Of a DNA stretch of 43,748 bases, positions 24,166-33,029 are shown one piece after another (position 1 is the stretch's first letter; each line of letters begins with the position of its first letter). Under the pieces are notes generated by a model, which was given only the letters and a program-made list of their open reading frames with translations, was not told where the DNA came from and did not search any database. A program made the translations under genes and the position numbers. The DNA is from Bacillota bacterium (GTDB lineage Bacteria > Bacillota > Clostridia > Acetivibrionales > JAEZXR01): NCBI GenBank assembly GCA_023419605.1, contig JAEZXR010000028.1, positions 1-43,748 of the forward strand. Reading direction: 5' to 3'.

Positions 24166-24482
24166 CGCTTTTTCACTCAAATCGCTTCTTATGGCTCAGG
24201 GAGGGTCTCTCAATATCATATTTCGCTCTATTCTTCCCAAAGGATTCATTGTTTACATTCTTGAGTAAACCCATTCGGTTATTTGCTAATAGTGGTATTC
24301 ATTATATGAAATTAGTTACCTACCGGCACACTAACGAGACTTTTTAAAGAGCTTATTTCCTTCCACTCAGGGTTCCTTACGTTGACAGTACCTACATTCC
24401 CTTACTCCAGTCGAAATAATTTATTATTTTTGTCATTTTATATTATAATTACCTTACTAGAAAATAATGGAGGTCTCGGTAA
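24166..24482. other. Intergenic region between divergent ABC-F leader and OppA-like gene
   Basis: Only a TATAAT box at about 24442-24447 on the plus strand, with a weak -35, was seen as a promoter for the gene at 24483. A small inverted repeat GTTTAC-N8-GTAAAC lies near 24250. Nothing else is recognised. Confidence 0.3.
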
Positions 24483-25658
24483 ATGAATATTTCTCACAAA
24501 CTAAGAAATGGACTCTTATTCCTACTGATTTTTCTGTTAGCCGTAAGTCAATCCATTGCTATCCCTGCGTACGCAGGTGGTCATCCATTGAAACAGGATG
24601 ATAAGATTATACTTATGGTTGATAATGCAAAAGCTTATGTAAAGGGTGCGGAAAAAAGAATCGACAGACTGGACCCAAGGATTGCTCCCGTCGTAAAAGA
24701 CAGCTGGACATTGGTACCCGTGCGGTTTGTGTCTGAGAATTTCGGTGCAACGGTAGATTGGAACGGCGATATTCCAACTGCCACAATCACAACCGGTCAG
24801 GTTGTCACGAAAATAACCGTCGGGAGTAAATCTCTATCGGTAAATGGCAAGGAAATTGTTCTTGATACTGCCGCCGAGGTAATAAACGGCAGAACCTATA
24901 TTCCCCTGAGGGCTTTGGTGGAAAAGGGTCTAGACAAAAAGGTTTTCTACGAAAACGGACTTATTATAATCTATAGCAATGAGGAGGATGCTACTGCCAC
25001 CGGATGGCGGGACTTTTTCAGCAGTGCCCTGGATTTGTATAAACCCCATAAGATCGCTGCTGCTTTAAGCAATGAACCCTATGAAATGAATACGCTTTTG
25101 AAAACTGACAGTATTTCACAGGCCATCAGCAATCTTGTGAACGAGGGCCTTACAAGATATGGCCAGGATGGCAAGGCAATTCCCGGTCTTGCAGAAAAGT
25201 GGGAAGTATCAGCAGATGGCCTTGTATGGACATTCCATCTGCGGGAATCCCATTGGTCGGATGGAACGCCTATTACGACACAGGATTTCCGGTTTGCGTT
25301 TCTTGAAGCACTGAAAAAGGAAACAGCTGCTGAGTATGCCTATTTGTTCTACGTGCTTAAAAATGGGATGGAATACAATACCGGAAGGGCTAAACGAGAT
25401 GACGTCGGTATTGCTGCAAAGGATGATAAAACGCTGGTACTGACTCTTGCCGCTCCTACTCCTTACCTTCCCGAATTGCTTGCCTTCGGTAACTTTGCGC
25501 CTATTAAACAGAATTTTTATCAGAGTAACCCCGGAATCTACGGAGCAGACGCTGATAAGCTGCTGTACAGTGGTCCCTGGATAATAAAAGAATGGACCCA
25601 TGAGGAAAAGCTGCTGTTGTCCAAAAACCCTTTTTATTGGACCTCCGTGAATGATTAG
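24483..25658 (+). pseudogene. 3'-truncated oligopeptide-binding protein with copper-amine-oxidase N-terminal domain
   Basis: A 391-codon frame. A signal peptide (about 1-31) is followed by a copper amine oxidase-like N-terminal domain (about 40-165; VPVRFVSENFGATVDWNG and IPLRALVEKG), a surface or stalk domain common in clostridia. Then comes the start of an SBP_bac_5/OppA-like domain (about 185-391; LVNEGLTRYGQDGKAIPGLAEKWEVSADGLVWTFHLR). A complete OppA lobe pair needs about 480-500 residues; only about 205 are present, and the frame ends at FYWTSVND followed by a terminator. No continuation is found in other frames, so the missing part was deleted rather than frameshifted. GGAGG precedes the start. 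A short functional product is possible but unlikely to bind peptides. Confidence 0.7.
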
Positions 25659-25665
25659 TTTGCTG

Positions 25666-25700
25666 AAAAAGGCTGTGATGGAGTCATCACAGCCTTTTTT
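25666..25700. terminator. Shared terminator between OppA remnant and nup operon
   Basis: GGCTGTGATG (25671-25680) pairs with CATCACAGCC (25685-25694) across a 4-base loop, with A and T runs on both sides, so it can act in both directions. Confidence 0.88.
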
Positions 25701-25727
25701 ATGTCTTTTTTCAAACTTCTATCTCGT

Positions 25728-26666
25728 CTATCGATCTTCTCTAAAATATGGATTCCCTAATCCTTTCGGCGGGGCATTTTCCTTGGATTTCTTCATGGAA
25801 ATGAAAATAAGCACCACAATGGTAACCACATAAGGCAGCATATCAATGATATTCTGCGGCACCTTAGTGTCATACTTCTGCAACCGGAAACCGATGATAT
25901 CCAATCCTCCGAAGAGATAGGAACCCAGTAAAGCCTTATAGGGACTCCAGGTGGTAAATATGACAAGGGCCACAGCAATCCAGCCTCTTCCGGCGGTCAC
26001 ATTCTCCTGCCATACAGGCACATAAACCAGGGAAAGGTATGCGCCACCCAGGCCGCATAACGCTCCGCCCAGCAGTATATGGGCATACTTATACAAAACC
26101 ACATTGATACCTGCAGCATCGGCAGCAGCAGGGTTTTCCCCTATTACCCGCAAATTCAGGCCTTTTCGAGTATTGTACATGTATATTCCAAGAGCTATGG
26201 CCGTAATGTATCCGAGGTATACATAGATATCCTGTTGAAACAATATAGGACCCAGAAAGGGAATATCTCCAAGAAGGGGTATTTTGCAGGTAGCAAAGGT
26301 TTCCTTCAAAGCCTCCGGAACAGGTTGTCCTACCAATTTCTGTCCCATAAAACTGGAAAAACCCGTTCCGAAAATGGTGAGAGACAGTCCTGAAACTACC
26401 TGGTTTGCCCGCAGCGATACCGTAAGAAAGGCATAAATCAGTCCTCCCAGTGCACCGGCCAATATGGCACCCAATAATGCAGCGATGGGATTCTCTGTTG
26501 TTAATCCTACCTGAAAGCCTATGACAGCTCCCATGAGCATCATTCCCTCCACACCCAGGTTAAGGTTTCCTGATTTCTCCGTGATCCCCTCCCCCAGAGT
26601 GGCAAAGAGCAGCGGAGTTCCCGCTTGAATCGCATGCCCCAAAAATGATTCAAATCCGAAAGCCAC
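25728..26666 (-). CDS. nupQ: Nucleoside ABC transporter permease (NupQ/YufQ-like)
   Basis: Inner-membrane permease of 312 residues from the branched-chain/RbsC-like permease class used by BMP-type nucleoside importers. About eight to ten membrane segments; family motifs TPLLFATLGEGITEKSGNLNLGVEGMMLMGA near the N-terminus and LRVIGENPAAADAAGINV in the cytosolic loop. It begins directly after the stop of the other permease gene, and the two would form the channel. It is the last gene of the operon. The B. subtilis names are used because gene order and families match nupNOPQ. Confidence 0.9.
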   Translation of the reverse strand: MAFGFESFLGHAIQAGTPLLFATLGEGITEKSGNLNLGVEGMMLMGAVIGFQVGLTTENPIAALLGAILAGALGGLIYAFLTVSLRANQVVSGLSLTIFGTGFSSFMGQKLVGQPVPEALKETFATCKIPLLGDIPFLGPILFQQDIYVYLGYITAIALGIYMYNTRKGLNLRVIGENPAAADAAGINVVLYKYAHILLGGALCGLGGAYLSLVYVPVWQENVTAGRGWIAVALVIFTTWSPYKALLGSYLFGGLDIIGFRLQKYDTKVPQNIIDMLPYVVTIVVLIFISMKKSKENAPPKGLGNPYFREDR

Positions 26667-27734
26667 CTATATCGCCTCCTTTCTGCCGGCATTTCCCAAT
26701 TTTATTTTATAACTGATAAAAAACTCGCTTCCTAAAACAAAGAAAAGAATCATTCCCTGCAAAATCTCCGCTGCCGATTGCGGAATCTGGAAGGCCGTCT
26801 GTATAAAGGCTCCTCCCTGCAAAAGTACAGCAAAAAGGAGGGAAACCACAACGGTAAAGGGCGCGCTTAGCTGTGCCAGCCAGGTAGTGATGATGGCTGT
26901 ATATCCGACGCCTCCTGTAACTTCCACAGAAAGCGTATTGCTTACTGCCGAAGCTTGGACCATACCTGCCAGGCCGCAGAGCCCCCCGCTGATGAAAAGA
27001 GATAGTATAATAATGCGACTCACATTCATCCCCGCATAACGCGCAGTATTCTCACTTTCCCCTACTACAGAGATTTCATATCCCTTTTTGGTATGGTGGA
27101 TAAACACATGCATTATAACGGCCAGCAGCAATGCAAAAATCCATCCGATATGGATACCCAAAACACTGGGCAGCACTGCATTGTCCGGGAAGTTCGGAAT
27201 CTTTGGAAAACCGATGGCCTTTGGGTCCTTCCATGGACCGTATTGCAGGTAGGTAACCCATTTCAATGCAATATAGTTCATCATAAGGGTGAAGAGGGTC
27301 TCATTGGTACCGTATTTCGACTTAAAGATAGCGGGAATCAATGCCCACAAGCCTCCGCCCAGAACTCCGGCAAGTACCATCAGTACCAGTGTCACCGGCT
27401 TGGACATCGCCGGCATCTTCAAAGCTACAAAGCTGGCGGCAAAAGCGCCCATAAAGATCTGCCCTTCCGCCCCGATGTTCCAGAATTTCATTCGGAAGGC
27501 CACTGCAATCCCTAATGAAGTTATGATCAGCGGAATGGCACTGATGATGGTTTCCTTAAATCGATAGGCGCTTCCGAAGGCCCCGTCCAGCATGGATTTG
27601 TACACCGCAAGAGGGGAATGTCCCATCAAACGAATGAATACGCCGGAGGTTAAAAGTGCCAGCAGCACGGCTGTAATCCTAAAAGCAGCCGCTTTTGACC
27701 GTGTTAAATCGGTTCGTTTAATAATTCGAAACAT
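26667..27734 (-). CDS. nupP: Nucleoside ABC transporter permease (NupP/YufP-like)
   Basis: Second permease subunit, 355 residues, longer at the N-terminus than NupQ as usual for this pair. Motifs ESENTARYAGMNVSR (cytosolic loop, matching GENPAAADAAGINV in the partner) and RFKETIISAIPLIITSLGIAVAFRMKFWNIGAEGQIFMGA. The gene overlaps the ATPase gene by 17 bp and abuts nupQ, so translation is coupled. It forms the channel with NupQ. Confidence 0.9.
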   Translation of the reverse strand: MFRIIKRTDLTRSKAAAFRITAVLLALLTSGVFIRLMGHSPLAVYKSMLDGAFGSAYRFKETIISAIPLIITSLGIAVAFRMKFWNIGAEGQIFMGAFAASFVALKMPAMSKPVTLVLMVLAGVLGGGLWALIPAIFKSKYGTNETLFTLMMNYIALKWVTYLQYGPWKDPKAIGFPKIPNFPDNAVLPSVLGIHIGWIFALLLAVIMHVFIHHTKKGYEISVVGESENTARYAGMNVSRIIILSLFISGGLCGLAGMVQASAVSNTLSVEVTGGVGYTAIITTWLAQLSAPFTVVVSLLFAVLLQGGAFIQTAFQIPQSAAEILQGMILFFVLGSEFFISYKIKLGNAGRKEAI

Positions 27735-29262
27735 TTGCCTTCTCCTCTCTGACAGACTCCATGACTTCTCCCGCCATCATCAGCCCTAATTGTTCCTTTG
27801 TCGTTTTTCCCGCTTCTACGATTCCTGTCACCTTTCCGCCACAAAGCACCATAATCCGGTCGCATAGCTCCAACAATACATCCAGGTCCTCGCCGATGTA
27901 GAGAATGGCTACATTCTTCCTTTTCTGCTCGTTCAAAAGGTCATAGATGGTATAGGAAGCACCGATATCCAATCCTCTGACAGGATACGCCGTAATCAGA
28001 AGGTGCGGATTGGAGTCGATCTCTCTACCCAGCAGCACTTTCTGAATATTTCCGCCGGAAAGCTTCTTCACCTGATGATGGATCCCCGGCGTCTTAATAT
28101 CCAACTTTTTTATCATATCTCTGGCCTTTTGCTGTATGGGCTTTCTCTGAACCAGAAAACCTTTCTGGTTCTGATACTCCTTCAAAATCAGATTGTCCAC
28201 AATATCCATGGAAGCCACCAGACCCATGCCCAGGCGGTCTTCGGGGATAAAGCTCATACTGATGCCCTTCTTTATAATCTCTCGCGGCGTTTTTCCAACG
28301 ATATTTTCGCCTTCATAGAGAATCTCGCCGGAGGCCACTGTGTAAAGTCCGGCAATCGCCTCACAAAGTTCTTTTTGTCCACTGCCTGCAACTCCCGCAA
28401 CGCCCAATATTTCTCCCGATGAAAGATTAAAGGAGATTTGATCCAGCGCTCTGACCTTATCTTCATCCAGTACCGTCAGATTTTGCACTTGCAGCAGTAC
28501 CTGCTCCTTCTCCGTTTCCACTCTTTCAATGGCAAGCTCTACAGGACGGCCAACCATTAGTTCTGTAAGTTCTTTTGTTGTCGTTTCCTTTTTGTTGACC
28601 GTTCCTACACTCTGCCCGTTTCGCAGCACTGTAATACGGTCACTGATCTCCATAACCTCGTTCATTTTATGTGTAATAATTATTACTGCACATCCTGCGT
28701 CCTTCATACGCCGCATGATGTCAAAAAGCTTCTTCACTTCCTGAGGGGTAAGAACCGCTGTAGGTTCATCCATAATCAGGATGTCCGCACCTCTATATAA
28801 TACCTTTAATATTTCCACCGTCTGTTTTTCGCCTACAGACATATTGTAGACTTTTTTGTCAGGGTCGATTTCAAGTCCGAATCGCTGGGAAATTTCCTTT
28901 ATCTTTTGGGAAAGCTTCTTCTGGCTGATAAAAAAACTTCCCTTTTGGCCTGCAATGATATTTTCCTTGGCGGTCATTATTTCTACCAGCTTAAAATGCT
29001 GGTGTATCATTCCGATTCCCATAGCAATGGAATCCTGGGGAGAACTGAATCGAACAGGTTTTCCGTGTATAAAAACAGAACCGCTGTCAGGGGTATAAAT
29101 CCCTGACAGCATATTCATCAAAGTACTTTTACCTGCTCCGTTTTCTCCCAGAAGGGCATGAATCTCACCCTTGTTCACGGTCAAATTGATGTCCTTATTT
29201 GCTATAACCTGTCCAAAGGTCTTGGTCAGGTTTTCAATCTGGATTAAAGCAGTACTATTCAT
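27718..29262 (-). CDS. nupO: Nucleoside ABC transporter ATPase (NupO/YufO-like)
   Basis: A 514-residue protein with two ABC domains in tandem, as in RbsA-type ATPases. The first has GENGAGKST, MSVGEKQTVEIL and ILIMDEPTAVL. The second has GVAGSGQKEL, a divergent Walker A normal for this family, LSGGNIQKVLLGRE and LLITAYPVRGLDIGA in place of a canonical Walker B. The second site is therefore probably inactive, as usual in this class. It starts 11 bp after the binding-protein gene and overlaps nupP. It powers uptake of nucleosides. Confidence 0.92.
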   Translation of the reverse strand: MNSTALIQIENLTKTFGQVIANKDINLTVNKGEIHALLGENGAGKSTLMNMLSGIYTPDSGSVFIHGKPVRFSSPQDSIAMGIGMIHQHFKLVEIMTAKENIIAGQKGSFFISQKKLSQKIKEISQRFGLEIDPDKKVYNMSVGEKQTVEILKVLYRGADILIMDEPTAVLTPQEVKKLFDIMRRMKDAGCAVIIITHKMNEVMEISDRITVLRNGQSVGTVNKKETTTKELTELMVGRPVELAIERVETEKEQVLLQVQNLTVLDEDKVRALDQISFNLSSGEILGVAGVAGSGQKELCEAIAGLYTVASGEILYEGENIVGKTPREIIKKGISMSFIPEDRLGMGLVASMDIVDNLILKEYQNQKGFLVQRKPIQQKARDMIKKLDIKTPGIHHQVKKLSGGNIQKVLLGREIDSNPHLLITAYPVRGLDIGASYTIYDLLNEQKRKNVAILYIGEDLDVLLELCDRIMVLCGGKVTGIVEAGKTTKEQLGLMMAGEVMESVREEKANVSNY

Positions 29263-29273
29263 ATCTCCACCCT

Positions 29274-30416
29274 TTATTTATTTGATAGCATTTTACCTAC
29301 TACGCCTTCAACAAACCAGTCACAGCTTAACTGATCCTTATCACTCAATGTCTGGCCTGCCGCCACTCTTTCCTTACCGCTCTGATCTTTGATAGGACCG
29401 GCAAACACATTGAAGGAACCTGCTAAGATCTTTTTCTGCACCTCTTCCACCTTTGTCTTAGCTTCCGGTGTTGCCAGGTCAGACAATGGAGCCAGTGCAA
29501 CGATATTATCTTCCATGCCCTTCCAGTAGCTTTCGGCTTTCCAGGTGCCGTCCATTACAGCTTTAACCTGCTTTACATAGTAAGGTCCCCAATTCCAAAT
29601 GGGCGCTGTTAAAAACGCCTTCGGAGCAGCCTTTCTGCTATCTGTATTATAACCGATGGCAAAAGCACCTTTTTCTTCTGCAGCAATCTGCGGACCGGTC
29701 GTGTCTTGATGCTGTGCGATTACGTCACATCCATCAGCCAGAAGCGTTTTTGCAGCATCCTTTTCCTTCGCTGGGTCATACCAGGTGCTTGTCCAGGTCA
29801 CATTTACCTTTGCATTTGGGTTAACGGAACGAACTCCCAGTGTAAAGGAGTTTATACCTCTAACAACTTCCGGAATATCAAAAGCAGCTACATAGCCAAT
29901 CTTGTTGGATTTTGTCTTAAGGCCTGCTACGATACCGGACAGGTATCTCGCCTGCTCGATTCTACCAAAGTAGTTGCCCATATTCTCGCCAGTCTTATAA
30001 CCCGAACAGTGCATGAATTTTACATTCGGATTCTGCTTTGCTACCTTTTCCACATAATCCATATAACCGAAGCTGGTAGCGAATATAATTTTAACGCCTT
30101 GATCGATCATATCCTTCATAACCTTTTCAACTTCAGGTCCTTCCGGAACAGACTCCTTAAAAATCGTCTTAACTCCCAATTCTTTTTCTACCTGCTTGCG
30201 TCCGTCTTCATGGGAACCGGACCAACCACCGTCACCGGTAGGGCCAACAAAAATAAAACCAGCTACGGGTTTATCATTTGCAGTGGATGTAGTCTTAGGC
30301 GCCGGCGTTGCTGTACCGGTGCCGGATGCTGGTGTTGCGGAGTTGCCACAGCCTGCCAGAAGTACAGAACATGAAAAAATTGCCGCCAGTGCCATTGCAG
30401 TAAGTTTTCTAAACAT
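29274..30416 (-). CDS. nupN: Nucleoside-binding lipoprotein, BMP family (NupN/PnrA-like)
   Basis: A 380-residue surface lipoprotein with lipobox LLAGC (C23) followed by a Ser/Thr/Pro/Ala-rich linker (about 24-48). The BMP domain (about 52-345) shows KPVAGFIFVGPTGDGGWSGSHEDG, KIIFATSFGYMDYVEKVAKQNPNVKFMHCSGY and DVIAQHQDTTGP, the purine-nucleoside binding family of PnrA, TmpC and YufN. It follows xpt by 51 bp with no clear terminator between, so it is probably read from the guanine riboswitch promoter. Ligand is most likely guanosine, inosine or adenosine. Confidence 0.92.
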   Translation of the reverse strand: MFRKLTAMALAAIFSCSVLLAGCGNSATPASGTGTATPAPKTTSTANDKPVAGFIFVGPTGDGGWSGSHEDGRKQVEKELGVKTIFKESVPEGPEVEKVMKDMIDQGVKIIFATSFGYMDYVEKVAKQNPNVKFMHCSGYKTGENMGNYFGRIEQARYLSGIVAGLKTKSNKIGYVAAFDIPEVVRGINSFTLGVRSVNPNAKVNVTWTSTWYDPAKEKDAAKTLLADGCDVIAQHQDTTGPQIAAEEKGAFAIGYNTDSRKAAPKAFLTAPIWNWGPYYVKQVKAVMDGTWKAESYWKGMEDNIVALAPLSDLATPEAKTKVEEVQKKILAGSFNVFAGPIKDQSGKERVAAGQTLSDKDQLSCDWFVEGVVGKMLSNK

Positions 30417-30467
30417 GAAATAACCCCCTGAAATTAAATTAATTATATTAAATAGGAAAATATTGTC

Positions 30468-31037
30468 CTATTCAAATTCGATTTTTCCGTTTTCCATGGA
30501 TTTGATAATGGCTAATGAGCTTACGGGTATCCCCTTTTCCCTAAGCAGCTTTCCGCCCTCCTGAAATCCTTTTTCAATTACGATTCCAGTGCCTTCCAAA
30601 GTGGCTCCGGCACTATCTACGATTTCCTTCAGTCCGAGGACAGCACGGCCATTGGCAAGAAAATCATCAATGATCAAGACATGATCTTCCGGCTGCATGT
30701 ATTTTTTTGAGACTCTGATTTTGTAGTTTTTATCTTTTGTAAAAGAGTAGACTTCACTTTCGTAGGTTTCCTTATCAAGATTTTTAGATTCCGTTTTTTT
30801 GGCAAACACAACAGGTACATTGAAATATTGGGCTGTGATGCATGCTATACCGATTCCCGATGCTTCGATGGTTAATATTTTGGTGATAGGCTTATCTTTA
30901 AATCTTACCTTAAATTCTTTTCCAATTTCATTGAAGAGGTTTACATCAATCTGGTGGTTCAAAAAACTGTCCACTTTAAGGACATCCTTTCCAACAACTC
31001 TTCCATCTCGTAAAATTCTTTGCTTTAACAGTTGCAT
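30468..31037 (-). CDS. xpt: Xanthine phosphoribosyltransferase
   Basis: A 189-residue cytosolic enzyme converting xanthine (and more weakly guanine) with PRPP to the nucleotide. The PRPP-binding motif VLIIDDFLANGRA (120-132) and the N-terminal MQLLKQRILRDGRVVGKDVLKVDSFLNHQID pattern are typical. Length matches the family. It is the first gene after a guanine riboswitch. In many Firmicutes xpt pairs with a xanthine permease (pbuX); here it pairs with an ABC nucleoside importer. Confidence 0.95.
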   Translation of the reverse strand: MQLLKQRILRDGRVVGKDVLKVDSFLNHQIDVNLFNEIGKEFKVRFKDKPITKILTIEASGIGIACITAQYFNVPVVFAKKTESKNLDKETYESEVYSFTKDKNYKIRVSKKYMQPEDHVLIIDDFLANGRAVLGLKEIVDSAGATLEGTGIVIEKGFQEGGKLLREKGIPVSSLAIIKSMENGKIEFE

Positions 31038-31105
31038 TTTGTCCTCCTAAAAAATCTGCTGCCCTTCATGGCATCTATTTCTCTCTAAAGCAGTTCATCT
31101 GTAAA

Positions 31106-31147
31106 CAAAAAACTCCCATACCTACACTACAGGCAGGCTGGGAGTTT
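31106..31147 (-). terminator. Terminator of the guanine riboswitch
   Basis: AAACTCCCA (31110-31118) and TGGGAGTTT (31139-31147) pair and are followed by a T-run on the minus strand. It lies between the aptamer and xpt. Confidence 0.85.
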
Positions 31148-31256
31148 AACAAAGCGGTTAGAAACGCATAACCCGGCAATAATAAAAGTACGCAATTATA
31201 TAAGGAAATAAAAGTGCATACTCACAGCCGTGATTATCCGCAATATTCATTAAACA

Positions 31257-31323
31257 CCCGTAGCCAGACCATTTATGGCGGTCTCGTAGAAACTTCCGGA
31301 CCGTATCTCCGAAATTATACGAG
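31257..31323 (-). ncRNA. Purine riboswitch, guanine type
   Basis: The minus strand shows a P1 stem (CTCGTA/TACGGG), the conserved TATAAT after it, GGTCCGGAAGTTTCTACG and a second hairpin closing GACCGCC..GGTCTGG. The base that decides specificity, in GGCTACGGG, is C rather than T, which selects guanine/hypoxanthine over adenine. A terminator follows, so ligand binding should turn the operon off. Confidence 0.93.
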
Positions 31324-31375
31324 CGAACTATTATTAAATTATTTTTTGCTAATGTTCGGTTTTTTTAATAGAATT

Positions 31376-31404
31376 ATTGTAACCCAGAATCAATACAAAA
31401 TCAA
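31376..31404 (-). promoter_or_regulatory. Promoter of the xpt-nup operon
   Basis: TTGATT (31399-31404) and TACAAT (31376-31381) lie 17 bp apart on the minus strand, about 45 bases before the riboswitch aptamer. Confidence 0.75.
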
Positions 31405-31489
31405 GAACTTTTGTGTATTTTATGACATAGTGTTTCAAAATAGGCAATTATCCTACATTTCAAGTATGCAAATTAAAACAAAAAGGATA

Positions 31490-31518
31490 TTGTATATAAC
31501 CTATGAAACTAGTATAAT
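31490..31518 (+). promoter_or_regulatory. Promoter of the flavoprotein gene
   Basis: TTGTAT (31490-31495) and TATAAT (31513-31518) are separated by 17 bp, about 88 bases upstream of the start codon at 31606. Confidence 0.75.
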
Positions 31519-31605
31519 ATGGTGTGGACTTTTTTTAAAGTTCGCACTTTTGCTCAAGTAATGAGAAAAAAGTAAATTAAGTTTTTCAGGATGGAGTGAT
31601 GGAAA

Positions 31606-33000
31606 ATGAGTAACACGAGAAAGTATGATGTTGCGATAGTAGGTTGTGGTACTTCCGGTATTTTTGCAGGCTACGAGCTGATAAAGCAAAACCCCGGTCT
31701 GAAAGTTGTGATGCTTGAGCAGGGAAATGATATTTATCGTAGAGATTGTCCTATTGTAAAACATAAAGTAAAGGACTGCGTTAGCTGTAAATCCTGTGAT
31801 ATCATGAGGGGATTCGGTGGCGCCGGTGCTTTCTCCGACGGAAAATACAATTTCACCACTGCCTTTGGCGGATGGCTGAATGATTATATTCCCGACAACG
31901 AAGTAATGGACCTGATTCGTTACGTTGATACTGTAAATATGGAATTCGGAGCCACCAAGGAGGTCTTTTCGACCTTCAGTGACGAAGCAAAAAAATTGGA
32001 GAAAAAGGCCCTTGAAAATGACCTTCACCTTCTCCAGGCTGCAGTAAAGCATCTGGGTACCGAAAACAACGTTGAGATTCTCAAGAAACAGTATGAGTTT
32101 TTGGCAAAAAATATTGAATTCCAATTTGGTACAGAGGTAAAGAACATTGCTGCAAAAGAGGGAACCTACAGCCTTGAAATCAACAACGGTGCAACCATCG
32201 ATTGTGATTATCTGATTGTAGCGCCCGGGAGATCCGGAGCGGAATGGTTTTCACGGCAATGCAAAGCTCTCGGACTGAACCTGATCAATAACCAGGTGGA
32301 TATCGGTGTCAGAGTCGAACTTCCTGCAAAAGTTTTTGAACATATTACCGACGTAGTCTACGAGTCCAAGCTTTTATATAGAACCAAGCAGTACGGTGAT
32401 ATCGTAAGAACCTTCTGCATGAACCCTTACGGACATGTCGTATCGGAAAATGTGGATGGAATCATCACTGTAAATGGTCATAGTTATACAGATCCTTCCC
32501 TGCGAAGTGAAAATACAAACTTTGCCCTGCTGGTAAGCAACCGGTTCACCAATCCTTTCAATGAGCCCTACCAGTACGGAAAGAGAATCGCATCCCTTTC
32601 CAACATGTTAGGCGGCGGCGTACTGGTACAGCGGTTTGGCGACTTGATCAAAGGGGTCAGAACCAATGAGCACAGACTGGGACAGAGCTTCACGAAGCCA
32701 ACCCTGAAAGCGACCCCAGGAGACCTGAGTTTGGTTCTCACCAAGAGGCATCTGGATAACATCATTGAGATGATCTACGCATTGGATAAAATAGCGCCGG
32801 GAACAGCCAATTACGATACCCTGCTCTATGGCGTAGAAGTAAAATTCTACAGTTCGAGGCTTGAGCTCTCATGGGAACTGGAAACCAAGATGCAGAACAT
32901 GTTCGCCATCGGTGACGGTGCCGGTGTAACCCGAGGGTTGTCCCAGGCCAGCGCCAGCGGTGTCCATGTAGCCAGAAGAATACTGGAAAGAATGAAATAA
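31606..33000 (+). CDS. FAD-dependent oxidoreductase, COG2509 family
   Basis: A 464-residue flavoprotein. The N-terminal dinucleotide-binding fold DVAIVGCGTSGIFAGYEL (8-25) with the acidic end of strand 2 (VVMLEQG) binds FAD. YLIVAPGRSGAEW in the middle and NMFAIGDGAGVTRGLSQASASG near the C-terminus complete the site. A cysteine group C48, C58, C61, C64 (DCVSCKSC) lies next to GFGGAGAFSDGKYN and could bind a metal or iron-sulfur cluster, or be redox active. The family is widespread in anaerobes, but I know of no firm function. GGAGTG precedes the start. The gene stands alone, with its own promoter and terminator. Confidence 0.85.
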   Translation: MSNTRKYDVAIVGCGTSGIFAGYELIKQNPGLKVVMLEQGNDIYRRDCPIVKHKVKDCVSCKSCDIMRGFGGAGAFSDGKYNFTTAFGGWLNDYIPDNEVMDLIRYVDTVNMEFGATKEVFSTFSDEAKKLEKKALENDLHLLQAAVKHLGTENNVEILKKQYEFLAKNIEFQFGTEVKNIAAKEGTYSLEINNGATIDCDYLIVAPGRSGAEWFSRQCKALGLNLINNQVDIGVRVELPAKVFEHITDVVYESKLLYRTKQYGDIVRTFCMNPYGHVVSENVDGIITVNGHSYTDPSLRSENTNFALLVSNRFTNPFNEPYQYGKRIASLSNMLGGGVLVQRFGDLIKGVRTNEHRLGQSFTKPTLKATPGDLSLVLTKRHLDNIIEMIYALDKIAPGTANYDTLLYGVEVKFYSSRLELSWELETKMQNMFAIGDGAGVTRGLSQASASGVHVARRILERMK

Positions 33001-33029
33001 AAAAATGACCGGATCTCCGGTCATTTTTT
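33001..33029. terminator. Shared terminator between flavoprotein and NSS transporter genes
   Basis: A perfect palindrome AAATGACCGGA..TCCGGTCATTT flanked by A and T runs, directly at the end of both converging genes; it overlaps the transporter stop codon. Confidence 0.9.

Noticed and set aside
29706..30374. 222-codon open frame on the plus strand
   Set aside because: Antisense to the BMP lipoprotein gene; the sequence is rich in Cys, His and Arg as typical of shadow frames.
31501..32124. 207-codon open frame on the minus strand
   Set aside because: It covers the promoter and start of the COG2509 gene on the other strand and shows no family features.
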